From the NCBI RefSeq assembly GCF_002813455.1, contig NZ_PHHE01000001.1:5668501-5732500 (forward strand): a stretch of DNA of 64,000 nucleotides. The letters are read 5' to 3'. Of this stretch, positions 17,040 through 26,500 are shown in pieces. A model generated the notes under the pieces. It ran no database searches. It had not been told where the DNA came from and saw only the letters and a list, made by a program, of their open reading frames with translations. The DNA is from Pseudomonas baetica (GTDB lineage Bacteria > Pseudomonadota > Gammaproteobacteria > Pseudomonadales > Pseudomonadaceae). The translations under genes were made by a program, and so were the position numbers. The number at the start of each line of letters is the position of its first letter. Positions within the stretch are counted from its first letter, which is position 1.

Positions 17040-17924
17040 TTACTCCTTGTCCTTCAATACGTCGGGACGAAGCACTTCGGGTAAGTACGCCCGATGGAAA
17101 CCGTTGAACGACTCGCTGGGCGTCGCCTTATGCAGCGGCCACGCACGGCTGCCGAGGCTGGCCGCGCCGTCGATTTTCAAGGTGCTGCCACTGATGAATG
17201 CCGCCGCGGGGCTGAGCAGAAACACAATCGCCGCACTGACTTCCGATTCGGTGCCGATACGCTTGAGCGGCACATGCTCGCGCAGGGTCGGAATCACCGC
17301 TTTGAACGCGCCGTCGTAAGTGTCCATGCCGCTGGACGCAATCCAGCCCGGCGCCACCGCGTTGACCCGCACCCCGGCGTAACCCCACTCGAACGCGGCG
17401 GTTTTGGTGAGGTTGTCCATGCCCGATCGTGCAGCGCCCGAGTGACCCATGCCGGGCATGCCGCCCCACATGTCGGCGAGCATGTTGACGATGTTGCCGC
17501 CGTGCTTGCTCATCGACTGGTTGAACACTTCCCGCGCCATCAGAAAGCCGCCGACCAGATTGGTGCGCAGCACGGTTTCGAAACCTTTCTGATTGATCGA
17601 GGCCAGCGGCGACGGGTACTGGCCACCGGCATTGTTGACCAGTCCGTGGATCGGCCCGTGTTCTGTGATCAACTCGGTGATCAGCAGTTTGACGGCTTCT
17701 TCATCGCGGATATCGCACGCTTTCCAGTGCGCGCGACCACCGTCCTCGGCGATCTCGGCGGCCACTGTTTGCAGCTTCTCCGGCTTGCGCCCGACCAGCA
17801 GTACATTGGCGCCGAGGGCGGCGAGTTCATGCGCGGTGCAGCGCCCGATACCGCTGCCACCACCCGTGACGATGATGGTTTGGCCGCTGAACAGATCGGC
17901 TTTGAAAATCGACGCGTAAGCCAT
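17040..17924 (-). CDS. atuB: Short-chain dehydrogenase/reductase AtuB
   Basis: SDR-family protein of 294 residues from the terpene pathway; its exact step is not settled. The Rossmann dinucleotide motif is VTGGGSGIGRCTAHEL and the NNAGG motif is present. The usual catalytic Tyr-x3-Lys is missing: the aligned segment reads HSGAARSGMDNLTKT, with Ser and Arg in place of Tyr and Lys. This resembles 2,4-dienoyl-CoA reductase-type SDRs, where the active-site Tyr is also absent, so a CoA-ester reductase role is possible. It sits between atuA and atuC with gaps of 12 and 3 bases. Confidence 0.9.
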   Translation of the reverse strand: MAYASIFKADLFSGQTIIVTGGGSGIGRCTAHELAALGANVLLVGRKPEKLQTVAAEIAEDGGRAHWKACDIRDEEAVKLLITELITEHGPIHGLVNNAGGQYPSPLASINQKGFETVLRTNLVGGFLMAREVFNQSMSKHGGNIVNMLADMWGGMPGMGHSGAARSGMDNLTKTAAFEWGYAGVRVNAVAPGWIASSGMDTYDGAFKAVIPTLREHVPLKRIGTESEVSAAIVFLLSPAAAFISGSTLKIDGAASLGSRAWPLHKATPSESFNGFHRAYLPEVLRPDVLKDKE

Positions 17925-17936
17925 GTAAACAGTCCT

Positions 17937-19721
17937 CTAGTCGAGCTGGTCGGCGATGCTCTGCGGCACCGGGATCTGGATTTCCAACAGTTGCTGGGCG
18001 AAGGCTTTGCCTTGCGGGTCGATGCGTAGACTGGCCACGCCGCCGCCGCCGAGGGCGTTTTCCAGGAGAAAATTCAAACTGTGGGTGCCGGGTAGATACC
18101 AGCGTTCGACCCGGCCATGAATCGGATCAAGGACGTGGCTCATCCAGTCAACGATCACTGCCGGTGTCAGCGCTTCGGCGATCCACGGCAGGTATTCGGG
18201 CTGGCGGGGGAGGACGCCGATATTGCTGTGGTTGCCCTTGTCCCCGGAACGCGCCACGGCCAGTTTGACCAACGGTACGCTGGCGTCCGCGCCGCCCTGG
18301 GGTTTGGGTGGGTGATGGGGCAGGGGCAAATCCCGGGTGTCGAGTTCGGTCGGCGAGGGCAGGGTGAACGGATGTTTTTCACCGGCCAGTTCGATGTGCA
18401 GGTCGCAGCGACTTTTATCGATCAGAAACGAGAACAGGCGGATCAGCGGATACACCGTCGGTCGCCCGCCGACGATGCCGGTCAGTCCCGGCGCCATACC
18501 GGTGGCGGCTTGGGCGATTTCTCGAGAGAAAAGAATCAGCGCCTGTTTGTTCGGATGCCGCACGGCGAGTTTGATCACCACTTCGCGGCTGTCACGACGC
18601 TGGCCGTGGGGGCCATAGGTAGCTTCGCTGCCGAGCAGTTCAATGTTGGTTTCGCTATAAGGCCCAAAGCCTCGTTGACTGAACATCTCGGCGGTCTTGT
18701 CGAGGATCGCCTGGCTGACGCGCTGTGCTTTTTCCACCGCGTCGATGCCGGCGATCAGGCAACTGGCGGTGCAGCGAAAGCCGTCCGGATAGGTGGCGCT
18801 GACCTTGTATTTGTCGCTGGGAGGCAGGCCTTTGGCGCCGTGCACATGCACCGCGTTCTTGCCTTGTTGCTGAAGTCTGACCTGACTGAAATCGCAGACC
18901 ACATCGGGCAACAGATAGGCCTGAGGATCGCCGATCTCGTAAAGCATCTGCTCGCCGACGGTCAGCGGTGTGACCAGGCCGCCGGAGCCTTCGGGTTTGC
19001 TGACGATGAATTGGCTGTCGGCGCTGACTTCAACGATCGGAAAACCGATGTGTTCGTAGTCCGGCACGTCGCGCCAGTCAGTAAAATTGCCCCCCGTGCA
19101 TTGTGCGCCGCATTCGATGATGTGCCCGGCCAGGGCGGCCTGGGCCAGTTTGTCGTAGTCATGCCACGACCAGCCGAATTCATGCACCAGCGCGGCGCTG
19201 ACCACGGCGCTGTCGACGACTCGACCGGTGATGACGATATCGGCGCCCAGTCGTAGCGCCTCGACGATGCCCGGTGCGCCGAGGTAGGCGTTGGTCGACA
19301 CGCACATCGGCGGCAGTGGCGCGCCAGTGAACATTTCGCTGATGCCGGTGAGTTGTCTGAATTGCGCTTGCAGGTCATCGCCGAGCAGCACGGCGATCTT
19401 GAGTGCTACACCCGCCTTGTCGCACGCCGCTTGCAGGGCGGCGGCGCACGCCTGCGGATTGACTCCGCCGGCGTTGCTGATGACGCGGATGTTCTGCTCG
19501 GCCAGTTGCGGCAGCAGCGGGGTGAGCACTTCGACGAAGTCGCTGGCGAACCCGGCCAGCGGGTCTTTCATGCGTGCGCCGGCCATGATCGACATCGTGA
19601 TCTCGGCCAGGTAATCGAATACCAGATAATCCAGGCGCCCGCCGGCCACGAGCTGTGCGGCGGCGGTCGACGTGTCACCCCAGAAAGCACTGGCGCATCC
19701 GATGCGGACGGTTTTGGGCAT
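17937..19721 (-). CDS. atuA: Acyclic terpene utilisation protein AtuA
   Basis: First gene of the atu operon, about 594 residues, needed for growth on citronellol/geraniol; in the pathway it is linked to 3-hydroxy-3-isohexenylglutaryl-CoA processing, though the chemistry is poorly defined. It is recognised by the start [32 protein letters not shown], the DUF1446-type core ([40 protein letters not shown]) and the C-terminal [14 protein letters not shown] domain. The ATG at 19721 follows GGAG by seven bases; the longer frame to 19814 crosses the operator and is discarded. Confidence 0.93.
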   Translation of the reverse strand: MPKTVRIGCASAFWGDTSTAAAQLVAGGRLDYLVFDYLAEITMSIMAGARMKDPLAGFASDFVEVLTPLLPQLAEQNIRVISNAGGVNPQACAAALQAACDKAGVALKIAVLLGDDLQAQFRQLTGISEMFTGAPLPPMCVSTNAYLGAPGIVEALRLGADIVITGRVVDSAVVSAALVHEFGWSWHDYDKLAQAALAGHIIECGAQCTGGNFTDWRDVPDYEHIGFPIVEVSADSQFIVSKPEGSGGLVTPLTVGEQMLYEIGDPQAYLLPDVVCDFSQVRLQQQGKNAVHVHGAKGLPPSDKYKVSATYPDGFRCTASCLIAGIDAVEKAQRVSQAILDKTAEMFSQRGFGPYSETNIELLGSEATYGPHGQRRDSREVVIKLAVRHPNKQALILFSREIAQAATGMAPGLTGIVGGRPTVYPLIRLFSFLIDKSRCDLHIELAGEKHPFTLPSPTELDTRDLPLPHHPPKPQGGADASVPLVKLAVARSGDKGNHSNIGVLPRQPEYLPWIAEALTPAVIVDWMSHVLDPIHGRVERWYLPGTHSLNFLLENALGGGGVASLRIDPQGKAFAQQLLEIQIPVPQSIADQLD

Positions 19722-19767
19722 GTTTATCTCCGACTCAGGAACCTGCGACAGAAGTGTCTGGAGGCTA

Positions 19768-19826
19768 CCAAGCAAGCGCTTGGTTTGTAAACAGCTGAAG
19801 TATCTTCTGCCCAAGCGCTTGCTTGG
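19768..19826. promoter_or_regulatory. Paired AtuR operators
   Basis: Two copies of one palindromic element face each other: CCAAGCAAGCGCTTGG (19768-19783) and its reverse complement CCAAGCGCTTGCTTGG (19811-19826), centres 43 bp apart, close to four helical turns. They lie between divergent atuA and atuR. AtuR of P. aeruginosa is known to bind two 13-bp inverted repeats in the same intergenic space, so these should repress both promoters. Confidence 0.88.
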
Positions 19827-19904
19827 TCGCCGCCGGCGGCTTAAATTGCGCGCAACCCTGCGGTTTCAGGGGGCAACAGACTGATCGACTGTAGGAGAGA
19901 ACGG

Positions 19905-20528
19905 GTGGACGAGCAAAAAGCCCTGAGGGTCATGCGCGAATTGGTCGACGAAGGCCAGTTGACCGACCCGGACAGCGCCCGTGGCAAATTGCTGCAAGTG
20001 GCGGCTCACCTGTTCCGCAACAAAGGGTATGAACGTACGACGGTGCGCGATTTGGCCGGCGCAGTGGGGATTCAGTCGGGGAGTATTTTCCACCACTTCA
20101 AAAGCAAAGACGAAATTCTGCGCGCAGTGATGGAAGAAACCATCCGCTATAACACCGCACTGATGCGTGCGGCACTGGCTGAGGCCGGCAATGTGCGCGA
20201 GCGCGTGTTGGCGCTGATACGCTGCGAATTGCAGTCGATCATGGGCGGCAGCGGCGAAGCGATGGCGGTATTGGTTTATGAATGGCGCTCGTTGTCAGAG
20301 GAGGGCCAGGCCAGAGTCCTCGCTTTGCGCGATGTCTACGAAGATATCTGGCTGCAGGTGCTCGGTGAGGCCAAGGACGCGGGGTTTATCCGTGGCGACG
20401 TATTTGTTACCCGACGTTTCCTCACAGGGGCTTTGTCCTGGACCACCACCTGGTTCCGTGCTGGCGGCAGTTTGAGTCTTGATCAGTTGGCCGATGAAGC
20501 GCTGATACTGGTTCTGGAAGAGCGTTAG
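19905..20528 (+). CDS. atuR: TetR-family repressor AtuR
   Basis: Repressor of the atu operon, 207 residues, TetR family. The N-terminal helix-turn-helix reads LLQVAAHLFRNKGYERTTVRDLAGAVGIQ (shown in parts: LFRNKGYERTTVRDLA, then GSIFHHFKSKDEIL). The GTG at 19905 is preceded by AGGAGA. It is divergent from atuA across the paired operators. The ligand in the characterised relative is a pathway acyl-CoA; here that is inferred. The position and operators make AtuR the natural name. Confidence 0.92.
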   Translation: MDEQKALRVMRELVDEGQLTDPDSARGKLLQVAAHLFRNKGYERTTVRDLAGAVGIQSGSIFHHFKSKDEILRAVMEETIRYNTALMRAALAEAGNVRERVLALIRCELQSIMGGSGEAMAVLVYEWRSLSEEGQARVLALRDVYEDIWLQVLGEAKDAGFIRGDVFVTRRFLTGALSWTTTWFRAGGSLSLDQLADEALILVLEER

Positions 20529-20618
20529 CGCTTTCTATCGGTTCGGGAAACTGGCTAACTGGGCGAAACCGCCTAGCTTGAATGCATTGATCGGTATTTT
20601 TTCGGGGAGTGGGGTGTT

Positions 20619-21416
20619 TTGAAGTCTTCGCCAATTCGGACGGCCGCGGTGTTTTTGCTCGCAGCGCTGGCGGCATCATCGGTGTTGTCTGTCCAGGCAG
20701 CGCAACTGGTTCGGGTCGGCGCTGCGCATTTTCCGCCTTACACCGTTCGCCCTGAAAACGGCGCCGACACGGGGCTGTTACCTCAATTGGTCGAGGCGTT
20801 GAATCGCCTGCAACACGACTACCAGTTCGTGCTGGTGCCGACCTCGATTCCGCGACGTTTCGGTGATTTCAAGCAGGGCCGGATCGACATGGCGATCTTC
20901 GAGAACCCTGATTGGGGCTGGAAAGAGATTCCCCACACCGACGTCGATATGGGGCTTGAGGACGCTGAAATCTTCGTTGCTCAACGCGAAAGCGGTCGCC
21001 AGCAAAGCTACTTTGCCGATCTCAACGGCAAACGTCTGGCGCTGTTCAGTGGTTACCACTACGAATTTTCCAACTTCAACGCCGATCCCAAGTTACTCGC
21101 GCAAAACTTTAACGCCACCCTGACCTACTCCCACGACAGCAACCTGTTGATGGTGCTGCGCGGGCGCGCGGATATCGCACTGGTGACCCGTTCATATCTG
21201 AGTGATTACCTGCTGCGCAATGAGAAGGTGCGTGACGAGTTGCTGGTGTCGCAACGCATCGATCAGGTCTATCACCACTATGCGATTCTGCGTCCGACCG
21301 CGCCGATCACTGGGGAGGAGTTCGGCAAGCTGCTGCAGGGGCTGCGCGATAACGGCGAGATGCTGAAGATTTTCGAGCCCTACAGGATCGCCGTGGTGCC
21401 GGTGCCTCGTCGTTGA
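20619..21416 (+). CDS. Periplasmic family 3 solute-binding protein
   Basis: Amino-acid-type periplasmic binding protein of 265 residues. The signal peptide AVFLLAALAASSVLSVQA ends near residue 27. The mature part shows the SBP_bac_3 pattern: LVRVGAAHFPPYTVRPENG, GLLPQLVEALN, FGDFKQGRIDMAIFENP, a ligand-domain crossover and RGRADIALVTRSYL. There is no permease or ATPase nearby, so it is an orphan binding protein, perhaps a sensor partner; its ligand is unknown. The start is a TTG at 20619 with a G-rich ribosome site; no ATG gives the full signal peptide. Confidence 0.8.
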   Translation: MKSSPIRTAAVFLLAALAASSVLSVQAAQLVRVGAAHFPPYTVRPENGADTGLLPQLVEALNRLQHDYQFVLVPTSIPRRFGDFKQGRIDMAIFENPDWGWKEIPHTDVDMGLEDAEIFVAQRESGRQQSYFADLNGKRLALFSGYHYEFSNFNADPKLLAQNFNATLTYSHDSNLLMVLRGRADIALVTRSYLSDYLLRNEKVRDELLVSQRIDQVYHHYAILRPTAPITGEEFGKLLQGLRDNGEMLKIFEPYRIAVVPVPRR

Positions 21417-21439
21417 GGCACTGATTTGTGCGCAACGCC

Positions 21440-21463
21440 TAAATTTCTCTTTCCGGATCACGT
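21440..21463 (+). promoter_or_regulatory. PvdS-type promoter upstream of pvdY-like gene
   Basis: TAAAT (21440-21444) followed after exactly 16 bases by CGT (21461-21463) matches the promoter element of the iron-starvation sigma factor PvdS. It lies 41 bases before the start at 21504. Confidence 0.85.
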
Positions 21464-21503
21464 CCCATCGTTGAACTGTCGACGATTACCGTGAGCCCGA
21501 CCC

Positions 21504-22517
21504 ATGTCCAATCTGAATGAGCTGACTGCCCTGGCCTTGCCTTCGGGCAGTCAGTTGCTAGCCGATGTCACCGAAAGCCGTCTGAGCCTGAGCCTGGACG
21601 GGCAGCCGCTGATCCGGCTGCGCCTTGATCGTGAGGCCAAAGGGCCGATCCACATCGATGAACGTTTTGCGTTGCCGCCAGGTCAGGCACTGTGGGCGGC
21701 GTGTTACTGGTTGTTCGCTCGCGATCCTGCGTGTCAGCAATTGACTTGGCTACTGGATCAGCCGCCGACCGAAGCTTTGCTCAGCGGATTGTTGGTGAGC
21801 ACTGAAGTGGCGGGGGAATATCGCTGTGAGCGTTCGCTGTTCTGGCAATTGCCGCAACCGTGGCTCGGCACTTCTCTGACCGGCAGCTATCCGCAGCAAA
21901 TGGTCATCAGCCAGGGTAAGCGTCATCCGTTGCGTCCGGTCAAACCGCGCGGTGAAGTCTATCGGCGTTTCGATGCGCGACTCGGTGCGTGGATTTCCCT
22001 GCGCACGGTCGAGATCGAGGAAGACCTGCCGCGCTTCAACCGCTGGCAGAACAGCCCGCGCGTTGCCAGTTTCTGGCAGGAAGAAGGCACGATCGAAAAG
22101 CATCGTGAATACCTCAGCAAACTCGACGCCGATCCGCACACGCTCACCCTGATCGGCTGTTTCGACGATCAGCCGTTTGCTTATTTCGAAGCCTATTGGG
22201 CCAAGGAAGACCGCATTGCGCCGTTCTACGATGCCGACAATTACGACCGTGGCATTCATATGCTGGTGGGGGAAGAAGATCACCGCGGCCCGCATAAAGT
22301 GGCGAGCTGGCTGTCGGCGCTGGTGCATTACCTGTTTCTGGATGATCCACGTACCCAGCGCGTGGTCGCCGAGCCGCGTGCCGACAACGCGAAGATGATC
22401 GGCCACATGCAAAACCAGTGCTTCCACTGCGAGAAAGAGTTCGACTTCCCGCACAAGCGCGCGGCGCTGATGATGCTGGGGCGTGAGCGGTTTTTTGATC
22501 GGTGCAAACTGGCTTGA
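21504..22517 (+). CDS. pvdY: Siderophore acetyltransferase, PvdY-like
   Basis: GNAT acetyltransferase of 337 residues related to IucB and RhbD, which acetylate hydroxamate precursors. The C-terminal domain (about 155-335) begins RRFDARLGAWISLRTVEIEEDLPRFNRW and contains PFAYFEAYWAKEDR, DRGIHMLVGEEDHRG and RVVAEPRADNAKMI, all typical of that siderophore branch. In P. aeruginosa, type II strains encode hydroxyornithine acetylase PvdYII beside pvdS. The same position and the PvdS-type promoter support a pyoverdine role, so acetylation of N5-hydroxyornithine is likely but not proven. The neighbouring hairpin at 22526 ends the unit. Confidence 0.85.
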   Translation: MSNLNELTALALPSGSQLLADVTESRLSLSLDGQPLIRLRLDREAKGPIHIDERFALPPGQALWAACYWLFARDPACQQLTWLLDQPPTEALLSGLLVSTEVAGEYRCERSLFWQLPQPWLGTSLTGSYPQQMVISQGKRHPLRPVKPRGEVYRRFDARLGAWISLRTVEIEEDLPRFNRWQNSPRVASFWQEEGTIEKHREYLSKLDADPHTLTLIGCFDDQPFAYFEAYWAKEDRIAPFYDADNYDRGIHMLVGEEDHRGPHKVASWLSALVHYLFLDDPRTQRVVAEPRADNAKMIGHMQNQCFHCEKEFDFPHKRAALMMLGRERFFDRCKLA

Positions 22518-22525
22518 TGATGGGG

Positions 22526-22550
22526 CCTCAGGATCTCGGTGATCCTGAGG
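22526..22550. terminator. Hairpin after pvdY-like gene
   Basis: A perfect 10-bp stem, CCTCAGGATC and GATCCTGAGG, with loop TCGGT. It follows the pvdY-like stop by 8 bases. It has no T-run, so it may be a weak terminator or a 3'-end stabiliser. Confidence 0.55.
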
Positions 22551-22554
22551 TCGC

Positions 22555-22638
22555 CTTCGCGAGCAGGCTCGCTCCCACATTTAACCGTGTTCTTTCAGGA
22601 GAAATGCAGTCGAATGTGGGAGCGAGCCTGCTCGCGAA
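22555..22638. repeat. REPIN between pvdY-like gene and pvdS
   Basis: Inverted REP units at 22555-22579 and 22615-22638 of the CTTCGCGAGCAGGCTCGCTC family, with a 35-base spacer. They sit between the convergent ends of the pvdY-like gene and pvdS. Confidence 0.93.
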
Positions 22639-22661
22639 TGAGGGCGTCAACACTTCTCTGA

Positions 22662-23216
22662 TTATCGACGACCCACCGCCACCGCATCCCGACGACTGCC
22701 CGACACCTTGCGGCAGTGCACCAGCGCATCGCGAATCATGAAGTTGACCAAAGTCGGCGAAACGCCGAGTTCCTTGGCGATGTCCTTTTGCGGCACGCCA
22801 TGCAGACGGTACATCTCGAATGCATAGCGAGTGCGACTCGGTAGCTCGGTCAGCGCATCGGCGATGTGTTCCAGGGTCGAGAAGTTGATGTGCGAGGTTT
22901 CCGGCGAAGCACCTTGAATAACCACGTTCAGCCCTTCCTCTTCAGGGCCGGAATATTTCTGCTCCAGCGCCTGTTTGCGGTAGTGATCGATGGCGAGGTT
23001 GCGCACGATCTGGAACAGATAACTCAGTTGGGCTTTGATCGACGATGTAATGGGTGGCGCCGACTGCAGTCGGAAAAACGCATCCTGTACCACATCTTCG
23101 GCGCGCGACCGGCAGCCGGTAATACGCGCTGCGATTTTGACCAGAATCAGTCGATTGTCGACGAATGCCTGAAGTAGCGGTGAATCGCACCTGCTTGTGG
23201 ATACTTGTTCCGTCAT
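22662..23216 (-). CDS. pvdS: Iron-starvation sigma factor PvdS
   Basis: ECF sigma factor that directs transcription of pyoverdine genes, 184 residues. Region 2 reads RSRAEDVVQDAFFRLQS and YLFQIVRNLAIDHYRKQ; region 4 reads TRYAFEMYRLHGVPQKDIAKEL with the helix-turn-helix GVSPTLVNFMIRDALVHCRK. It is almost identical in these blocks to P. aeruginosa PvdS as remembered. The ATG at 23216 (start MTEQVSTSRCDSP) matches that protein; a GTG three codons earlier is possible. It is divergent from pvdL. Its promoter carries a Fur-type site. Activity in P. aeruginosa is held by the anti-sigma FpvR, which is not in this window. Confidence 0.97.
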   Translation of the reverse strand: MTEQVSTSRCDSPLLQAFVDNRLILVKIAARITGCRSRAEDVVQDAFFRLQSAPPITSSIKAQLSYLFQIVRNLAIDHYRKQALEQKYSGPEEEGLNVVIQGASPETSHINFSTLEHIADALTELPSRTRYAFEMYRLHGVPQKDIAKELGVSPTLVNFMIRDALVHCRKVSGSRRDAVAVGRR

Positions 23217-23285
23217 GGAAATCACCTTGCTGCCAATTGGTTCGTGGGGCGCCTGGGGGAGGGGGCGTCCTACACATCGAGCGAC

Positions 23286-23314
23286 AAATTATGTTGAATG
23301 ATAATGATTGTCAA
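23286..23314 (-). promoter_or_regulatory. pvdS promoter with Fur-type operator
   Basis: On the minus strand a -35 TTGACA (23309-23314) and -10 TAATTT (23286-23291) are 17 bases apart. The segment TGATAATGATTGTCA (23299-23313) matches the 7-1-7 Fur consensus TGATAATNATTATCA at all but one position, and covers the -35 end and part of the spacer. Iron-loaded Fur bound here would block polymerase. Confidence 0.88.
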
Positions 23315-23407
23315 ATGAGAAAGAGAAGTAATGCTCTGGTTCGGTGCAATCTGAGAACTGCGACACGCCGCCGCAGCCCGGCCCTATTGGTGATCCGCCT
23401 TGGCGAC

Positions 23408-23431
23408 TAATTATTTCCAGACGTCATCCGT
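23408..23431 (+). promoter_or_regulatory. PvdS-type promoter of pvdL
   Basis: TAATT (23408-23412), 16 bases, then CGT (23429-23431): one base from the PvdS consensus TAAAT-N16-CGT. It lies about 150 bases upstream of the pvdL start. Confidence 0.8.
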
Positions 23432-23583
23432 TCTCATTGGTGAACGGTTCCGGGTAACGAGCCCCGGCCAGACAGCATTCCCATGCCTTGCGCGGTCGGC
23501 GTAGACCGCGCCCTGCATGCCCTTGAGGGGCGTGACGCAGCAACCCGATTCCACTAGCAAGCCGAATTCAGGCAGGAAACCTC

Positions 23584-26500
23584 ATGACCGACGCGTTCGA
23601 ACTTCCCAGCACCCTGGTCCAAGCCCTTCAGCGCCGCGCGGCCCTGACGCCGGATCGGCTGGCCCTGCGCTTTCTCGCCGAAAGCGAAGAGCAAACGGTG
23701 GTGCTCAGTTATCGCGAACTCGATCAGCGCGCCCGCACGATTGCTGCCGCCCTGCAAGCCGAGGCTGAATTCGGTGATCGCGCCGTGCTGCTGTTCCCCA
23801 GCGGCCCGGACTACGTCGCGGCGTTCTTTGGTTGCCTGTACGCCGGGGTCATCGCGGTACCGGCCTATCCGCCGGAATCGGCCCGCCGTCATCACCAGGA
23901 GCGCCTGCTGTCGATCATTGCTGACGCCGAACCGCGCCTGCTGCTGACCAGCGCCGACCTGCGCGACGCCTTACAGCAGATCGAAGGCGCGCCGCCGTTG
24001 CTGTGTGTCGACACTCTCGACAACGCACTCGCCGAAGGCTGGGTTGAACCGACCCTGCCGGCCGATCACATTGCCTTTTTGCAATACACTTCCGGCTCCA
24101 CTGCACTGCCCAAAGGCGTGCAGGTCAGCCACGGCAATCTCGTCGCCAACGAACTGCTGATTCGTCACGGTTTCGGTATCGATGCGAACCCGGACGACGT
24201 GATCGTCAGCTGGTTGCCGCTGTACCACGACATGGGCTTGATCGGTGGTCTGCTGCAACCGATTTTCAGCGGCGTGCCGTGCATCCTGATGTCGCCGGCG
24301 TACTTCCTTGGTCGGCCACTGCGCTGGCTCGAAGCAATCAGCCAATACGGCGGCACCATCAGCGGCGGGCCGGATTTCGCCTACCGCCTGTGCAGCGAGC
24401 GAGTCAGCGAATCGGCGCTGGAGCGCCTCGACCTGAGCCGCTGGCGCGTGGCCTATTCCGGCTCCGAACCGATTCGTCTCGACACCAATGAGCGCTTCGC
24501 CGAGAAGTTCGCCGCATGTGGCTTCAGCGAAGACAGTTTCATGGCGTCCTACGGTCTGGCGGAAGCCACGTTGTTCGTTGCTGGCACGCCGCGCGGCACC
24601 GGCATTCCTGCGCTGCGCGTGGACGACCAGGCCTTGGCGCAGAACCGTGCCGAGCCCGGCGACGGCAGCCCGATCATGAGCTGCGGCATCAGCCAGCCGG
24701 AACACGCGGTGTTGATCGTCGAGCCCACCCACCTGCAAGAGCTTGCCGACAACGCCGTCGGCGAAGTCTGGGCCGCCGGGCCGAGCATTGCTCTCGGTTA
24801 CTGGCGCAACCCGGAGGCCAGCGCCAAGACTTTCGTCCAGCACGCGGGGCGTACCTGGCTGCGTACCGGTGACCTCGGTTTCATGCGTGACGGCGAACTG
24901 TTCATCACCGGTCGCTTGAAAGACATGCTGATCGTGCGCGGCCACAACCTCTATCCGCAGGACATCGAGAAAACGGTCGAAAGCGAAGTGGAAGTGGTGC
25001 GCAAGGGCCGGGTCGCGGCGTTCGCGGTCACTCAGGATGGTGAAGAGGGCATCGGCATCGCTGCGGAAATCAGTCGCAGCGTGCAGAAAATCCTCCCGCC
25101 CGAAGCGCTGATCAAAGCCATTCGCCAAGCGGTGGCCGAGGCGTATCAAGAGGCACCGAGCGTGGTGGTATTGCTCAATCCGGGCGCGCTGCCGAAAACC
25201 TCCAGCGGCAAATTGCAGCGTTCGGCCTGCCGCAACCGCCTGGCCGATGGCAGCCTCGACAGCTATGCAGTGTTTCCTTCGACCCCTTGCGAAACCCCGG
25301 ATGCGCCGGCAACCGCCTCGGAGCTCGAAGCCCTGATCGGCAAGATCTGGGCTGAGCAACTGAACGTCAAACAGGTCAACGCCGACGATCACTTCTTCCT
25401 GCTCGGCGGTAACTCGATCGCCGCGGCGCAAGTGATCGCTCGCGTGCGTGAAGAACTGCGTCTGGAGCTGAATCTGCGCCTGTTGTTTGAAGCGCCGACC
25501 CTGTCCGCATTCGCCGCCGCTGTGGCGCAACAGCAACAGGATGGCGGCAGCGCCCAAGGCGAAATCTGCGCGTTGTCACGCAGCGAGCCGATGCCCCAAT
25601 CGCTGGCGCAGAACCGCTTGTGGATCACTTGGCAACTCGACCCGCAAAGCAGCGCCTACAACATTCCCGGCGCCCTGCGTTTGCGCGGCGAACTCGACGA
25701 AGACGCATTGCGCGCCAGCTTCCAGCAACTGATTGAGCGCCACGAATCCTTGCGCACGCGCTTCTTCGAACGTGATGGCGTGGCGTTGCAACAGGTCGAC
25801 GCGACAGCAGAGTTCAACCTGCAACTGATCGACATCAGCGACCTGCCGGCCCATGAGCGCGAAGCCCGCGCCCAGCAGATCCGCGAAGACGAAGCGCGCA
25901 CGCAGTTCGATCTGGAACAAGGCCCGCTGCTGTGGGTGACGCTGATCCGGCTCGATGACGAAGATCACCAACTGCTGGTGACGCTGCATCACATCATCGC
26001 CGACGGCTGGTCGCTGAACGTGTTGATCGATGAGTTCTCGCGCCTGTATGCCGCCGCTTCCCAAGGCCAGCGAGCTGAACTCGCGCCACTGCCAACCCAA
26101 TACGCCGATTACGGCAGCTGGCAGCGCCAATGGCTGGCGCAAGGCGAGGGCGAGCGGCAACTGGCGTACTGGAAATCGCAGTTGGGCGATGAACATCCGA
26201 CGCTGGAGCTGGCCACCGATCATCCGCGTTCCGCTCAGCAACTTCACAGCGCCGCGCGCCATAGCGTGCGTCTGAGCGTCAGCCTCAGCGAAGCGATCCG
26301 CAACACTGCACAAGCTCATGAAGCCACCCCGTTCATGCTGTTGCTCTCGGCATTCCAGAGCCTGTTGCACCGCTACAGCGGGCAGCGCGATATTCGCATC
26401 GGCGTGCCCAATGCCAACCGTCCGCGCCTGGAAACCCAAGGCCTGATCGGCTTCTTCATCAACACCCAGGTGCTGCGCGCCGAAGTCGATTCGCGCCTGT

